Positions 10,011-20,262 are shown, numbered from the stretch's first letter. The stretch is DNA of 64,000 nt from Flavobacterium sp. LC2016-01 (GCF_009711135.1 NZ_WMIC01000003.1:372001-436000); one strand, 5' to 3'. Made by a program: numbers and translations. Notes: generated by a model from the sequence alone, not told the origin.

Positions 10011-10985
10011 TTATTTAAAATGGAACGCAAAAACCATTTCATTTAGATAGGTTTCATTCGCTCTTAAAATCGAATTTGGAAAGTGCTTATTATTAGGAGC
10101 ATCAGGAAAATTTTGTGGTTCAAAACAAATTGCTGGAAATTTTTTATACTGACTTTCATTTGAAAAGGGCAAAGCAGGAAATTCTTCAGGCGTATAAACA
10201 ACCATTGCAGGCTGGTTCGAAAAAATATCCATATTGATGCCGCTTTCTTCAGAAGATAAAGACGCTTTCAGCTGTTTTTCATTAAATACAAAAGTATCGT
10301 CAAAACCTTTGAAATCGTTTCTTTTGATTTTACCTTTTTCATTTCGATCAAAAGCAGTTCCTTGAGATTTGTTCAGTTTTCCTGTCGGAATTAATTGCGA
10401 ATCAACATCTAAATAAAAATCGCTGCTGATTTGAAGTTCATGCTCTAAAACAGAACCTTTTCCGTTTAAATTAAAATAAACATGACTTGTCAAATTTACA
10501 GGAGTTGCCAGATCAGTCGTTGCTTTATAAGTTATTTTCACTTCATTTTCTGGAGTAAGCTGAAACAGTGCTTCAACATTTAAATTTCCAGGATAACCTT
10601 CTTCAAGATGTTTGCTTTCATAAGAAAATATTACAAAATCATCGGCCACTTCTTTTACAAACCAAAACTTTTTGAAAAAACCATTTTCCCCTCCGTGAAG
10701 ATGAACTCCGTTTTCATTTTCGATTTTATAAACAACATTATCAATCTCAAATTCACCTCCAGAAATTCTGCCGGCATATCTGCCAATACTTGATCCTAAA
10801 AAGAGTTTTACATTGGAGTAAGGTTCTTCAAGATAATTCGAAGCTTCTTTCAAACCCGCAGCAACATTATAGATCTCACCTTTTGAATTTTTAACTTTCA
10901 GCCCAATTACAGTTGCACCAAAATTGGAAATTGTCATTTCCAGAGCACCGTTATTTTTAATCGTAATTACCTCTAATTTTTCCAT
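10011..10985 (-). CDS. galM: Aldose 1-epimerase
   Basis: A 324-residue protein without signal peptide, so cytoplasmic. Aldose-epimerase motifs are present: GRYAGRISGGEF, LHGGENGF, the catalytic His in NLTSHVYFNLNGKG, and the catalytic Glu in CFEPQNFPDAPN. It interconverts alpha and beta anomers of sugars such as xylose, glucose or galactose. It starts 37 bp after the transaldolase gene, and its position in the xylose operon suggests it supplies alpha-D-xylopyranose to xylose isomerase. Confidence 0.92.
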   Translation of the reverse strand: MEKLEVITIKNNGALEMTISNFGATVIGLKVKNSKGEIYNVAAGLKEASNYLEEPYSNVKLFLGSSIGRYAGRISGGEFEIDNVVYKIENENGVHLHGGENGFFKKFWFVKEVADDFVIFSYESKHLEEGYPGNLNVEALFQLTPENEVKITYKATTDLATPVNLTSHVYFNLNGKGSVLEHELQISSDFYLDVDSQLIPTGKLNKSQGTAFDRNEKGKIKRNDFKGFDDTFVFNEKQLKASLSSEESGINMDIFSNQPAMVVYTPEEFPALPFSNESQYKKFPAICFEPQNFPDAPNNKHFPNSILRANETYLNEMVFAFHFK

Positions 10986-11022
10986 CTTGATCCAGTTAAA
11001 ACTCTTCTTTTTTCAGAGAAAA

Positions 11023-11679
11023 TTACAAATTCATTTTTTTAGCATCTTCTATAAATTGGTTCAAACCAATATCTGTCAAAGGATGTTTCAGCAAACCTTT
11101 AATAGCAGACAATGGTCCAGTCATAACATCAGAACCAATTTTCGCACAATTGATTACGTGCATAGTGTGTCGCACCGAAGCTGAAAGAATCTGAGTATTA
11201 AAAGCATAATTATCATAAATTTCTCTGATTTCAGCAATAAGATGCATTCCGTCAGTTGACACATCATCAAGTCTTCCTAAAAACGGAGAAACATACGTCG
11301 CACCAGCTTTTGCTGCAAGCAATGCCTGACCAGCCGAAAAAACTAAAGTAACATTTGTTCTTATTTCTTTATCTGAAAAATATTTACAGGCTTTAATTCC
11401 GTCTGCAATCATAGGCAATTTTACCACAATCTGCGGATGCAAGGCCGCAAGTTCCTCGCCTTCTCTGATCATTCCGTCATAATCCGTTGAAATTACTTCT
11501 GCCGAAACATCACCATCTACAATATTGCAGATATCCAGATAATGCTTTAATATATTCGCTTTTCCTGTAATTCCTTCTTTTGCCATCAACGATGGATTTG
11601 TTGTTACACCGTCTAAAACGCCTAAAGCTTGTGCTTCTTTAATATCTTCTAAATTTGCTGTGTCTATAAAAAATTTCAT
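11023..11679 (-). CDS. tal: Small-type transaldolase (TalC/MipB family)
   Basis: 218 residues, the size of the short transaldolase / fructose-6-phosphate aldolase family. The N-terminus [16 protein letters not shown], the substrate loop [14 protein letters not shown] and the Schiff-base Lys in [11 protein letters not shown] are clear. The SPFLGRLDD motif carries Phe where fructose-6-phosphate aldolases have Tyr, which favours transaldolase. It transfers dihydroxyacetone units in the non-oxidative pentose phosphate pathway, the route taken by xylulose-5-phosphate. It is 363 bp downstream of xylA and just upstream of galM. Confidence 0.93.
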   Translation of the reverse strand: MKFFIDTANLEDIKEAQALGVLDGVTTNPSLMAKEGITGKANILKHYLDICNIVDGDVSAEVISTDYDGMIREGEELAALHPQIVVKLPMIADGIKACKYFSDKEIRTNVTLVFSAGQALLAAKAGATYVSPFLGRLDDVSTDGMHLIAEIREIYDNYAFNTQILSASVRHTMHVINCAKIGSDVMTGPLSAIKGLLKHPLTDIGLNQFIEDAKKMNL

Positions 11680-11845
11680 TATTTTTTTTGATTTAAGTTA
11701 ATAGTGATTGTTACATCGCCAATTCATACAGTGCTGAATTTTCGATATAGATTAAAATGCATTATGTTTAATTTGAAATATAAAAAGTAAAAGAAATTAC
11801 TTGGAAGAAAGCAGAAAAAATCCTGCCTGAATACAAAATTAATGA

Positions 11846-11946
11846 TATGACCGCCGGTGCTTCAATCAGCCAGCGGCCATAATTACTAATTAATTTACAA
11901 AATTTTTCTCTGGCGCATCAACTAACCTTCAATATGCACCAGAGAA
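11846..11946. other. Two hairpins in the xylA-tal gap
   Basis: The 363-bp gap 11680-12042 has no ORF but holds two inverted repeats. Arms 11846-11857 and 11870-11881 (TATGACCGCCGG with its near complement) form one. Arms 11906-11917 and 11935-11946 (TTCTCTGGCGCA with its near complement) form the other. Neither has a T-run on the minus strand, so they look more like RNA-stability or processing elements than terminators. Confidence 0.5.
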
Positions 11947-12042
11947 GAAAAACTACAAAAAACAATCTTCATTTCGATTTTATAATCTCACAAAAAATCG
12001 AAAATTATTTTATGCGAAGCTGTATTGACAGCTGTTAATCAA

Positions 12043-13368
12043 TTAAATATATTGATTGATAATATTTTCAAACAATTCTTGTTTACCGCTTTGAAGTGTC
12101 AACTCTCCATTTTGGTTTGCAATATCGTATAGATCTTTAAGGTTTAATTTTCCTTCAGCAAAATCTTTACCTTTTCCAGCGTCAAAAGAGCTGTATCTTT
12201 CTTTTCTTAATTTTTCGTAAGGAGAAGAAGTGATGATTTTATCAGCCGTCAATAAAGCTCTTGCAAACGTATCAGCACCTCCAATATGCGCTAAGAAAAC
12301 ATCTTCTAAATCAGTAGAATTTCTTCTGATTTTAGCATCAAAGTTAACTCCACCGCCTTGCAATCCGCCAGCTTTTAAGAAAACCAACATTGCTTCAGTA
12401 GTTTCCTGAATGTTATTTGGGAATTGGTCTGTATCCCAGCCATTTTGGTAATCACCTCTGTTTGCATCAATACTTCCTAACATTCCAGCTTTTGCTGCAA
12501 CTTCTAATTCGTGTTGGAAAGTGTGCTGCGCCAAAGTAGCGTGGTTCACCTCAATATTGATTTTGAAATCTTTATCTAAACCATATTCTTTCAAGAATCC
12601 AATCGCAGTAGCCGAGTCAAAATCGTATTGGTGTTTTGATGGCTCCATTGGTTTTGGTTCGATAAAGAAAGTTCCTTTGAAACCTTGAGCTCTTGCATAA
12701 TCTCTAGACATTGTTAAAAATTGCGCCATATGGTCTAATTCTCTTCCCATATCGGTGTTCAGCAAAGACATATAACCTTCTCTACCACCCCAGAATACGT
12801 AGTTTTCTCCGCCTAAAGCAATTGTTGCATCCAAAGCTAATTTTACTTGTCCTCCAGCTCTTGCCACTACATTAAAGTCAGGATTTGTAGCTGCTCCGTT
12901 CATGAATCTTGGGTTTGAGAAACAGTTTGAAGTTCCCCAAAGCAATTTAATTCCAGATGCTGCTTTTTTCTCTTTTAAGTATTCTGTAATGAATGCTAAA
13001 CGTTTTTCTGATTCTGCGAAAGTTGGTCCTTCAGCAATCAAATCGTAATCGTGAAAACAGAAATAATCAAATCCCATTTTGCTGATAAACTCAAAAGCTG
13101 CATCTGCTTTATCTTTTGCAGCCTGATAAGGGTCTGAAGACTGGTCCCAAGCAAAATGCTGTGTTCCTGGTCCGAATGGATCACTTCCCTGTCCGCAGAA
13201 AGTATGCCAGTAAGCGATAGCAAATCTAAAGTGCTCACGCATTGTTTTTCCAGCTACAACTTGGTCTGGATTGTAATATTTAAATGCCAACGGATTGTCA
13301 GACTCTTTTCCTTCAAATTTAATTTGGCCAATACCTTTGTAGTATTCTTTATCTCCTAAAACTATCAT
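12043..13368 (-). CDS. xylA: Xylose isomerase
   Basis: 441 residues, the length of the long (class II) xylose isomerases. Family signatures are [27 protein letters not shown] and [17 protein letters not shown], with metal-binding Glu/Asp/His in the TIM barrel. It converts D-xylose to D-xylulose in the cytoplasm. It begins 8 bp after the end of xylB, so the two are cotranscribed. Confidence 0.98.
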   Translation of the reverse strand: MIVLGDKEYYKGIGQIKFEGKESDNPLAFKYYNPDQVVAGKTMREHFRFAIAYWHTFCGQGSDPFGPGTQHFAWDQSSDPYQAAKDKADAAFEFISKMGFDYFCFHDYDLIAEGPTFAESEKRLAFITEYLKEKKAASGIKLLWGTSNCFSNPRFMNGAATNPDFNVVARAGGQVKLALDATIALGGENYVFWGGREGYMSLLNTDMGRELDHMAQFLTMSRDYARAQGFKGTFFIEPKPMEPSKHQYDFDSATAIGFLKEYGLDKDFKINIEVNHATLAQHTFQHELEVAAKAGMLGSIDANRGDYQNGWDTDQFPNNIQETTEAMLVFLKAGGLQGGGVNFDAKIRRNSTDLEDVFLAHIGGADTFARALLTADKIITSSPYEKLRKERYSSFDAGKGKDFAEGKLNLKDLYDIANQNGELTLQSGKQELFENIINQYI

Positions 13369-13376
13369 TTGTTCTT

Positions 13377-14858
13377 TTATTTAGTTGTTAATATTAATTC
13401 TAATTCTTGTTTCCATTTTTTATAAGCCGTTTCGTAAGGTGCTGTGTTGTGCAATGGTAAAAACGTCATTACGTGATCGTTGTCACTTACATTAGTTCCA
13501 AATTTGCTGTAATCGCCATCTTTTAAACCCACTGCTCTTGCTGCGCCTACCGCTCCGGTTGTATTGTAAATTTCGATTTCGTGGCCAATTAAAGTTGCCA
13601 CTGTATTAGAGAAAATTTCTGATCGGAATAAATTATCATTTCCAGCTCTGATGACATTAATCGTCGCATTATCATCTTTTAAACATTCCATTCCGTACAC
13701 AAATGAAAAAGCAATTCCTTCTAAAGAAGCTCTAAATAAATGCGCGCTGTTATGAATGTTTAAATTCAGATTTAAGAAATGTGTTCCGATGTTTTTATTA
13801 TTGAACATACGCTCTGCACCATTTCCAAACGGAATAACCACAACGCCTTCTGAACCCACTTCAATATTTGAAGCTTTTTCATTCATTGCTTCATAACTTT
13901 CGTTGCCCATATTATTACGAAGCCATCTGTACTGAATTCCAGCTCCGTTAATATTTAAAAGTTTGCCAACTCTTGGTGTTTCCAGTTCGTAGTTTACGTG
14001 AACGAAATTGTTTACTCTCGTGCTTTTTCCTGAAGACATTTCGCTTACCGCATAAAAAACGCCAGAAGTTCCGCCCGTAGCTGCCACTTCTCCCGGATTC
14101 AATACATTTAATGACAACGCATTATTCGGCTGATCTCCCGCTCTGTAAACAATCGGAATTCCAGCAGGAAGTCCAGATTCTAGCGAAGCTTTTTCAGTAA
14201 CAATTCCTTGATTGGTAAAATTCTCTACAATTTTTGGCGTCAAAGACTGATCGATCCCGTAGTAATCCAAAAGCCAGTCGGCCACTTTATTTTCTTTATA
14301 ATCCCAAAGCATTCCTTCAGACAAACCGTTTTTAGTTGTCGTTACTTCGCCTGTTAATTTCAAAGCGATGTAATCTCCTGGAAGCATGTATTTAGCAATT
14401 TTATTGTAAACTGCAGGTTCATTTTCTTTTACCCATTTCAGTTTTGAAGCCGTAAAATTTCCTGGCGAATTCAATAAATGCTCCATACATTTCTCTTCTC
14501 CAATTTCGGCGAAAGCCTTGTTTCCAATTTCAACCGCACGGCTGTCACACCAAATAATCGAATTTCGAAGTGAATTCCCAGCTGCATCTACAATCACCAA
14601 TCCGTGCATTTGGTACGAAATTCCAATTCCCTGAATTTTAGATGCATCGATATTAGCTTCACGAATCGCTCTTTTGGTTGCCGTACAAATGTGCTGCCAC
14701 CAAATTTCAGGATCCTGCTCCGCCCAATCCGAATGAAGCGAAAGAATTTCCATTTCGTTCTGCGGTTCATTCAAAACGATTACTTTTTTGCCCGTTTCTG
14801 CTTCTACCAAGGCTGCCTTGACAGAAGAACTTCCAATATCATATCCAATATAATACAT
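13377..14858 (-). CDS. xylB: Xylulokinase
   Basis: FGGY-family kinase of 493 residues from the ATG at 14858, which opens the phosphate-1 loop [17 protein letters not shown]. The longer frame from 14903 would overlap the regulator and add an unlikely leader. Further motifs are [35 protein letters not shown] and [10 protein letters not shown]. It phosphorylates D-xylulose to xylulose-5-phosphate. It starts 2 bp after the regulator's stop codon and is followed within 8 bp by xylA, so regulator, kinase and isomerase form one operon. Confidence 0.95.
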   Translation of the reverse strand: MYYIGYDIGSSSVKAALVEAETGKKVIVLNEPQNEMEILSLHSDWAEQDPEIWWQHICTATKRAIREANIDASKIQGIGISYQMHGLVIVDAAGNSLRNSIIWCDSRAVEIGNKAFAEIGEEKCMEHLLNSPGNFTASKLKWVKENEPAVYNKIAKYMLPGDYIALKLTGEVTTTKNGLSEGMLWDYKENKVADWLLDYYGIDQSLTPKIVENFTNQGIVTEKASLESGLPAGIPIVYRAGDQPNNALSLNVLNPGEVAATGGTSGVFYAVSEMSSGKSTRVNNFVHVNYELETPRVGKLLNINGAGIQYRWLRNNMGNESYEAMNEKASNIEVGSEGVVVIPFGNGAERMFNNKNIGTHFLNLNLNIHNSAHLFRASLEGIAFSFVYGMECLKDDNATINVIRAGNDNLFRSEIFSNTVATLIGHEIEIYNTTGAVGAARAVGLKDGDYSKFGTNVSDNDHVMTFLPLHNTAPYETAYKKWKQELELILTTK

Positions 14859-14860
14859 AC

Positions 14861-15871
14861 TTACAATGATTCTCTTATTATTAATTTTGTCGGCACATAA
14901 CACTGCGTTTCTTCGTCGTGCGTAATAAATGCCGCTGCTTTGGTTCCTATTTCTTTAAAATCAGTTGATACAACCGAAATTCCTTTGTATATAAATTTCT
15001 TCATTGGCGTTTCGTTATACGACAAAAATCCAACGTCTTTTCCAGGTTCAAAATCTTTCTCTTTACACTGCTCTAAAAAGTGTCCCAAAATTCTGTCGCT
15101 TACACTGATATAAGCAATTCCTTTTTCGATATTGAACTTTTTAGGATCTGTAATAATTCCATATTCAAAATTAAAATCAGCACAGAATTTTTTAAAAAAC
15201 TCAACCGTTTCATAAGGATGATTCGTAAAATCCGGATAAACAAATTCTATTTTTTTATACTTTCTAAACAAATCAACAGCTTCTGTCAAAGCATCATAAA
15301 ACGCCTTTCCAAAATCCTGAAAAACATGATTATTCGTTTTATCAGCCTGAATATTCCAATCAATCAAAAGCAGTTTATCACTCGAAATTGACGATAAAGT
15401 CGAAGCAATATCGCCGTGATCAAAATTCATCACCACATACTTATAATACTTCCCAATTCCGTTATTAATGATAGTTTTAAAAACATCAATATTATAATGA
15501 TGAAACTGCACATCAATAATCACATTATCAGGCAAATTATTCACAACCGAGTGATACAAAACCTCTTTATACGCTTTGAAAGTATCTAAAACCAAAAGCA
15601 CTTTTCTCGTTTCGCCTGCCACATAATATCCTTTATTGGGCACCGAATCGATCACATTTTGATCCTTCAAAATACTGTACGCCTTAAAAACCGTATCTCT
15701 CGACAGCTGATTATTTTTACAAATCGCATTTACAGATGGCAGCAAATCGCCTTTCTGCAAAATATTCTCTGCAATCGCATTATTAATTCCGTTTACCAAC
15801 TGCTGGTATTTCGGAATATCACTATCATGGTTTATTGTAAATACAAATGTTTCCTGTTCTTCGTTTAGCAT
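14861..15871 (-). CDS. xylR: GntR-type regulator with periplasmic-binding-protein-like effector domain (XylR-like)
   Basis: 336 residues. Residues 1-75 are a GntR winged helix (GDLLPSVNAICKNNQLSRDT, then VIDSVPNKGYYVAG). The remainder resembles a LacI-type periplasmic-binding fold (VLLVLDTFKAYKEVLYHSVV, GKDVGFLSYNETPMKKF, GISVVSTDFKEIG). Chimeras of this type control xylose genes in Bacteroidota. As first gene of the xylR-xylB-xylA run it is likely autoregulated and sugar-responsive. The effector (xylose or xylulose) is inferred. Confidence 0.88.
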   Translation of the reverse strand: MLNEEQETFVFTINHDSDIPKYQQLVNGINNAIAENILQKGDLLPSVNAICKNNQLSRDTVFKAYSILKDQNVIDSVPNKGYYVAGETRKVLLVLDTFKAYKEVLYHSVVNNLPDNVIIDVQFHHYNIDVFKTIINNGIGKYYKYVVMNFDHGDIASTLSSISSDKLLLIDWNIQADKTNNHVFQDFGKAFYDALTEAVDLFRKYKKIEFVYPDFTNHPYETVEFFKKFCADFNFEYGIITDPKKFNIEKGIAYISVSDRILGHFLEQCKEKDFEPGKDVGFLSYNETPMKKFIYKGISVVSTDFKEIGTKAAAFITHDEETQCYVPTKLIIRESL

Positions 15872-15929
15872 ACTGTTACGTTCTGTTCTGGTATGCTAAA
15901 TTAAGTAAATCTATTTTATAAAAAAATAC

Positions 15930-15943
15930 TTTTAACGTTAAAA
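15930..15943. promoter_or_regulatory. Palindrome upstream of xylR
   Basis: TTTTAACGTTAAAA is a perfect 14-bp palindrome about 60 bp before the xylR start codon, in its presumed promoter. It could be an operator for XylR or just an AT-rich palindrome. Confidence 0.35.
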
Positions 15944-15976
15944 TTGTTAACTTTTTCAAATCAATTTAGACTTTTT

Positions 15977-16079
15977 GGGCGTGCCCCGCCGAAAAAGGCG
16001 GGTCGGACTATCCGTTTCAAGTCCTCGCACTTCCTTCGTCAGGCTGTGGGCTTTCCACTGCTATCCCTCACGCAAAACG
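15977..16079. repeat. Flavobacterial intergenic repeat (REP-like)
   Basis: This stretch is much more GC-rich than its surroundings, begins GGGCGTGCCCCGCC with an internal GCC/GGC hairpin, and ends with TTTCCACTGCTATCCCTCACGC. From memory, elements with these ends are dispersed through Flavobacterium genomes. Only this copy is in the window, so recognition rests on recall. Confidence 0.55.
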
Positions 16080-16117
16080 TTTTCAAAAGAAATTTACCGA
16101 ATTATTCACCGCATTAC

Positions 16118-16151
16118 TTGTCATTTCGACTGAAAGAACCGAAATGACAAA
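16118..16151. repeat. Short palindrome related to the elements flanking GH115
   Basis: TTGTCATTTCG and its complement CGAAATGACAA bracket 12 nt. These arms match the ends of the roughly 105-bp elements at 20263 and 23054, so this looks like a minimal or deleted member of that family. Confidence 0.6.
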
Positions 16152-16369
16152 CTGAACGGGGAAAAGTTTTCTACAAATGATTCTTTTTCTGATCTAAAAA
16201 TATTGACAGACGCATCATCTTTTCTTTGACAATTTATCCCATTGTAATTAACCGCATTTCCTTGAACAACCGGTTGTGGTTTCAAGAAAATTTTTTTACA
16301 TGCCATTACACTAACCATAGAAAAGGTTAATAATGTAATTTTTAAACCGGCTGTTTTTACGTTAATCAT
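16121..16369 (-). pseudogene. Lipoprotein N-terminal remnant
   Basis: An 82-residue frame begins with a convincing SPII signal (lipobox VMACKK), but the remaining ~58 residues match nothing I recognise, and the last residues run into the palindrome at 16118. This looks like the 5' part of a lost lipoprotein gene, perhaps a former xylan-locus enzyme or binding protein, cut off by repeat insertion. A genuine small lipoprotein is possible. Confidence 0.4.
16264..16279. promoter_or_regulatory. Copy of the xylan-locus operator inside the remnant
   Basis: AACAACCGGTTGTGGT contains the ACAACCGGTTGT core of the SusC operator, and CTTGAA/TTTCAAG arms extend it to an imperfect 26-bp palindrome. It lies about 390 bp upstream of xylR and inside the lipoprotein remnant, so its role, if any, is unclear. 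Confidence 0.4.
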
Positions 16370-16399
16370 CTTTAGAATTAATTTTGAAAATCGTCTTAT

Positions 16400-17425
16400 T
16401 TAATCTTCTTTACTGTATGGATCTATCGTTACAATTGAGCCATCTTCATTATATTCAATTTTGGTCACTTTTATAGACCTCAAATGTGTTACTCCTTTTG
16501 ACAAACTCGAATCATGGTAAAACAAATACCATTCGTTATTTATTTCGCAGATTGAATGATGCGAAGTCCAGCCTACAACCGGGTTTAAAATTCTTCCTTT
16601 ATAAACAAAAGGCCCGTACGGACTGTCGCCAATCGCATAACAAATAAAATGTGTATCACCAGTTGAATAGGAGAAATAATATTTTCCGTTGTATTTATGA
16701 ACCCATGAAGCTTCAAAAAAACGACGGTCGTTATCGCCCGCAAGAAGTTCTTTTCCGTTTTCATCAAGAATTTTAATCTCTTTTGGAACTTCTGCAAATT
16801 CTTTCATATCATCAGTAAGCAAAGCCACAATTGGGCCTAATGCTGCTTCATTTGCCTGAGGTTCTTCATTTGATTTATCATAAGTATTGTTTCGGTATTT
16901 TTGAAGCTGACCGCCCCAAATTCCTCCAAAATAAATATAAAACTTTCCGTCATGATCTTCAAAAACAGCCGGATCAATACTGTAACTTCCTTTTATCGCA
17001 TTTTCTTCTGGTTTAAAAGGACCCGTTGGAGAATCGCTTACTGCAACACCAATCTGGAAAATTTCGTCTGCACGTTTTGCAGGAAAATATAAGTAGTATT
17101 TACCGTTTTTGCAGGCCGCATCGGGCGCCCACATTTGTCGTACTGCCCAGGAAACATCATCAACATGTAAAGCTATTCCATGATCTACAGCTTCTGCATC
17201 TACATTATCCATTGAAATAACGTGATAATCTTCCATTCCAAAATGATCTCCATTATCATTAAATGGAATTCCTGCATCAACATCGTGCGATGGATAGATA
17301 TATATTTTGCCGTTAAAAACGTGTGCCGATGGATCAGCGGTATAAATATGATTTACTAATGGATTTGAAATAGCGCGCTTATCTAACGCAGCGAAGTCAA
17401 TGTTTTCAATACTATCTTCAGGCAT
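16400..17425 (-). CDS. Glycoside hydrolase family 43 (beta-xylosidase / arabinofuranosidase type)
   Basis: 341 residues without signal peptide, so probably cytoplasmic. Five-bladed GH43 features: the general-base Asp in YTADPSAHVFNGKIYIYPSHD, the pKa-modulating Asp in SIDPAVFEDHDGKFYIYFGG, and the acid Glu in FFEASWVHKYNGKYYFSYS. GH43 enzymes of this size act on xylo-oligosaccharides, or remove arabinose from them. It begins 29 bp after the symporter gene. Together they suggest import of xylo-oligomers followed by intracellular cleavage. Exact specificity cannot be read. Confidence 0.9.
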   Translation of the reverse strand: MPEDSIENIDFAALDKRAISNPLVNHIYTADPSAHVFNGKIYIYPSHDVDAGIPFNDNGDHFGMEDYHVISMDNVDAEAVDHGIALHVDDVSWAVRQMWAPDAACKNGKYYLYFPAKRADEIFQIGVAVSDSPTGPFKPEENAIKGSYSIDPAVFEDHDGKFYIYFGGIWGGQLQKYRNNTYDKSNEEPQANEAALGPIVALLTDDMKEFAEVPKEIKILDENGKELLAGDNDRRFFEASWVHKYNGKYYFSYSTGDTHFICYAIGDSPYGPFVYKGRILNPVVGWTSHHSICEINNEWYLFYHDSSLSKGVTHLRSIKVTKIEYNEDGSIVTIDPYSKED

Positions 17426-17454
17426 GTTCTCTTTTTTTTATTTTTTTAAATACA

Positions 17455-18888
17455 CTAAACTCTTCTTTCTTTTAAGTCAGATTCAATCTGAACTTCCATT
17501 TTCTTGTCGATTTTGTAGAAAAACAATAATCCAACACCAATCAGGAAAGGTATTGCTGGAAAAACACTTACAAGAAGTTTAATTCCGTTTATAGCTATAT
17601 CACTCTGTTGTGCTGCATTTGGCACATAATTAAAATATCCTAATAATGAAGTAGTCAAAGCCCCGCCAATACTCAAACCTGCCTTTAATCCAACCATCAT
17701 GGCAGAGAAAATAATTGCAGTTGCTCGGCGGTTATTAAGCCATTCTGAATAATCAGCAACATCGGCAATCATCGCCCAAAGAATTGGGATTGTTATTCCG
17801 TAGAAAAATCCGTGCAGAATTTGGGAGAAAAACATGAAGCTGATTGATTTAGAAGAAAAGAAATAAAAAGCTAAAACAAATAGGGTTGAAACAAATAAAA
17901 AGGAACCAAATATATTTCGTTTTCCATATTTATCTGCCAGTCTTTTTGATAACGTAATCCCAACAATCATAAAGATAATTCCTCCCGCATTAAACAATCC
18001 AAAACCGGCTGCGATTGGGTCACTTCCAAACTGATTCAATCCAATATCAGCTAATACATTCAAAATAGGCTGAATAACTATTGCCAATTGTTCTTTATCT
18101 ACATAATTCTCAAAATAATAAACATATGACCCACCTTTCATTGCTAGCGTAATGAAAACCAAAGTGGTCAGAGCCAGCATAATCAGCCAAGGTTTGTTTT
18201 TTATTAAATCTGCCAAATCTTCTTTGACGCTTGATTTCTGTTCTGGTTTAGGAACAATACGTTCTTTTGTGGTGAAAAAAGTAATTAAAAGCATAATTGT
18301 TCCAATAACAGCTAGAACAGTCATAACTTTCTCAATTCCAACGGCTTTATCTCCGTTTCCGGCACTTTTAATAATTCCCAACATAAAAACCTGAACAAAA
18401 AACTGTGCAAACATTACTGCTACAAAGCGATATGACGACAAACTGTTTCGCTCGCCCATATCACCTGTAATTACACCGCTTAAAGCCGAGTAAGGCAAAT
18501 TATTTCCGGCATAAAAAAGCAATAATAAACTATAAGTCGCGACAGCATAAATTACTTTGCCATGATACGAAAAATTAGGTGTTGTAAAAGCCAGCAATGC
18601 AATTACTCCTAACGGCACGGCAGTCCATAAAATCCAAGGTCTGAATTTTCCCCATTTGCTGCTTGTTCTGTCTGCCAAAACACCAATAATAGGATTAAAA
18701 ATGAAAGCTGCAATCAGACCGACAACCAGCATTATTATAGAAGAATGTGCTGGCGATAAGCCATAAATGTCGGTGTAGAAATAGGCCAGATAAGTCATCA
18801 AAGTTTGAAAAACTAAATTGGCTGCCAAGTCGCCTAAGCTATATCCAATTTTTTCTTTAATGGATAATTTTTGGGAATTAAAATTCAT
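17455..18888 (-). CDS. GPH-family sugar:cation symporter (XynP/XylP-like)
   Basis: The start at 18888 gives the typical N-terminus of the glycoside-pentoside-hexuronide family (LSIKEKIGYSLGDLAANLVF). The frame continues upstream to 19032, but that part crosses the operator and lacks transporter character. Twelve hydrophobic helices are apparent, with family motifs GVLADRTSSKWGKFRPW and ADVADYSEW. It should import xylosides or xylo-oligosaccharides across the inner membrane with H+ or Na+. It heads a two-gene unit with GH43 and has an operator-bearing promoter. Confidence 0.9.
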   Translation of the reverse strand: MNFNSQKLSIKEKIGYSLGDLAANLVFQTLMTYLAYFYTDIYGLSPAHSSIIMLVVGLIAAFIFNPIIGVLADRTSSKWGKFRPWILWTAVPLGVIALLAFTTPNFSYHGKVIYAVATYSLLLLFYAGNNLPYSALSGVITGDMGERNSLSSYRFVAVMFAQFFVQVFMLGIIKSAGNGDKAVGIEKVMTVLAVIGTIMLLITFFTTKERIVPKPEQKSSVKEDLADLIKNKPWLIMLALTTLVFITLAMKGGSYVYYFENYVDKEQLAIVIQPILNVLADIGLNQFGSDPIAAGFGLFNAGGIIFMIVGITLSKRLADKYGKRNIFGSFLFVSTLFVLAFYFFSSKSISFMFFSQILHGFFYGITIPILWAMIADVADYSEWLNNRRATAIIFSAMMVGLKAGLSIGGALTTSLLGYFNYVPNAAQQSDIAINGIKLLVSVFPAIPFLIGVGLLFFYKIDKKMEVQIESDLKERRV

Positions 18889-18987
18889 TATTAGTTCGTG
18901 GTTATTTTGGTTAGTTTCATAATCAATACTCACAAAAATTTTGATTATTTCGTTAGCTCTTGCACTGATTTCAAAAGGTTTCTGCTT

Positions 18988-19037
18988 AAGCAATCGGTTG
19001 TGTAAATTTAGTAAAAAAAATATACCATCCAAATTTA
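18988..19037 (-). promoter_or_regulatory. Symporter promoter with operator copy
   Basis: On the minus strand a -7-like TAAATTTG lies at 19030-19037. The motif AAGCAATCGGTTGTGT (18988-19003), a near-palindrome sharing the CAAYCGGTTG core with the SusC site, lies about 27 bp downstream of it and about 100 bp before the gene start. A repressor here would act as a roadblock. Confidence 0.6.
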
Positions 19038-19108
19038 CTTTGCTTTATTACATTATTTTCAAAAAAACAGTCTGCCGGCATTCTCAATAAATAGAATTCA
19101 CACCTTTT

Positions 19109-20218
19109 TTACTCTTTTTTCTCTTTAAGCAGCAGAATACTGTCGTACGCTTTTTTATGTTTTAATTGAGCATCAAATGGCAACGGATAATTTGTTCTAC
19201 CTTTTATAGGCCAGTCGTTTAACCAAGATTGTCCATCATGAACGCCCCAAAAAGTAACTCTGCTTATTTTGTCTTTATGCTTTAAAAATAATTTAAAAAT
19301 AGAAGCATATCGTTCTGCCAATTTATTTTGAATAGAATCTGGCAATGCTTTTGAATACGGATTCATTTTTTCGTTTCCTTCAAATTTCTGATTTACATCT
19401 GCGCCTTTTAAATCCCACGGATTTGGAAGTACTGTAATATCTAATTCTGTAAACGCTACTTTAATTCCTAAAGCCGAATATTCTAAAATACTTTTTTCGA
19501 TTTCTTCTATTGAAGGGCTTGCTAATCGCCAATGTCCTTGAATTCCAACTCCATCAATTTTTCCGCCCGCTGCTTTTATTTTCTTAATTAAAGCAATTGC
19601 TCCAGCTCTTTTTGCAGGTTCTTCTATATTATAATCGTTGTAATATAAATCTACTTTTGGATCTGCTTTTGCTGCTAATTTGAAAGCATCAACCAAATAT
19701 TGTTCTCCAAGCGTATTCAAAAAAACCGATTTTCTTAAGGTTCCATCATCATTTAAAGCTTCATTGACAACATCCCATGAACCAATTCTTCCCTTATATT
19801 TTGAAACAATTGTCGTGATATGATCTTTCATAAAAGCCTTCATCTCTGTGCTGTCCTTTATTTTTTCCATCCAAGGAGCCAATTGACTGTGCCAAATCAA
19901 AGTATGTCCGTGAACAAACATTTTGTTTTTTTCACCATAAGCAACAAATTTATCTGCCAATGTAAAATCATACTTATCCTTTTGCGGATGCACAAACATT
20001 GATTTCATAATATTTTCTGCAGTAATTGCATTAAATTCTTTTTTAATCAATGAATCTTCTTTGGTATTTTTCTCTTGAATTTGATCTGCACTTAAAGCCG
20101 TACCGATGTAAAAATCGTTTTTATAGGCGTCTTTTAACGACAGCATTTCTTTTTTCGAAGAACAGCTTACCATCAGCAATGTTGCGACGGCAAACACATA
20201 AGGATTAATAAATTTCAT
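19109..20218 (-). CDS. Endo-1,4-beta-xylanase, GH10, lipoprotein
   Basis: 369 residues, SPII lipoprotein with lipid-anchored Cys19 (LLMVSCSS). The GH10 TIM barrel has HGHTLIWHSQLAPWM, the acid/base Glu153 in WDVVNEALNDD and the nucleophile Glu258 in AFTELDIT. It cleaves the xylan backbone, probably while tethered to an outer or surface membrane. No carbohydrate-binding module is present. It lies downstream of GH115, separated by a palindromic repeat, and is probably transcribed with it because only about 44 bp of unique sequence precedes it. Confidence 0.96.
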   Translation of the reverse strand: MKFINPYVFAVATLLMVSCSSKKEMLSLKDAYKNDFYIGTALSADQIQEKNTKEDSLIKKEFNAITAENIMKSMFVHPQKDKYDFTLADKFVAYGEKNKMFVHGHTLIWHSQLAPWMEKIKDSTEMKAFMKDHITTIVSKYKGRIGSWDVVNEALNDDGTLRKSVFLNTLGEQYLVDAFKLAAKADPKVDLYYNDYNIEEPAKRAGAIALIKKIKAAGGKIDGVGIQGHWRLASPSIEEIEKSILEYSALGIKVAFTELDITVLPNPWDLKGADVNQKFEGNEKMNPYSKALPDSIQNKLAERYASIFKLFLKHKDKISRVTFWGVHDGQSWLNDWPIKGRTNYPLPFDAQLKHKKAYDSILLLKEKKE

Positions 20219-20262
20219 ATATTTTGGTTTTAATAGTTAATCGTTTTTTTTCTCTCTCAATC

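Noticed and set aside
15977..16151. Insertion sequence or transposase remnant near xylR
   Set aside because: No coding trace of a transposase; the stretch is a palindromic repeat cluster only.
17455..19032. The full frame to 19032 as the symporter start
   Set aside because: The first 48 residues lack transporter character and cross the operator; the ATG at 18888 gives the normal family N-terminus.
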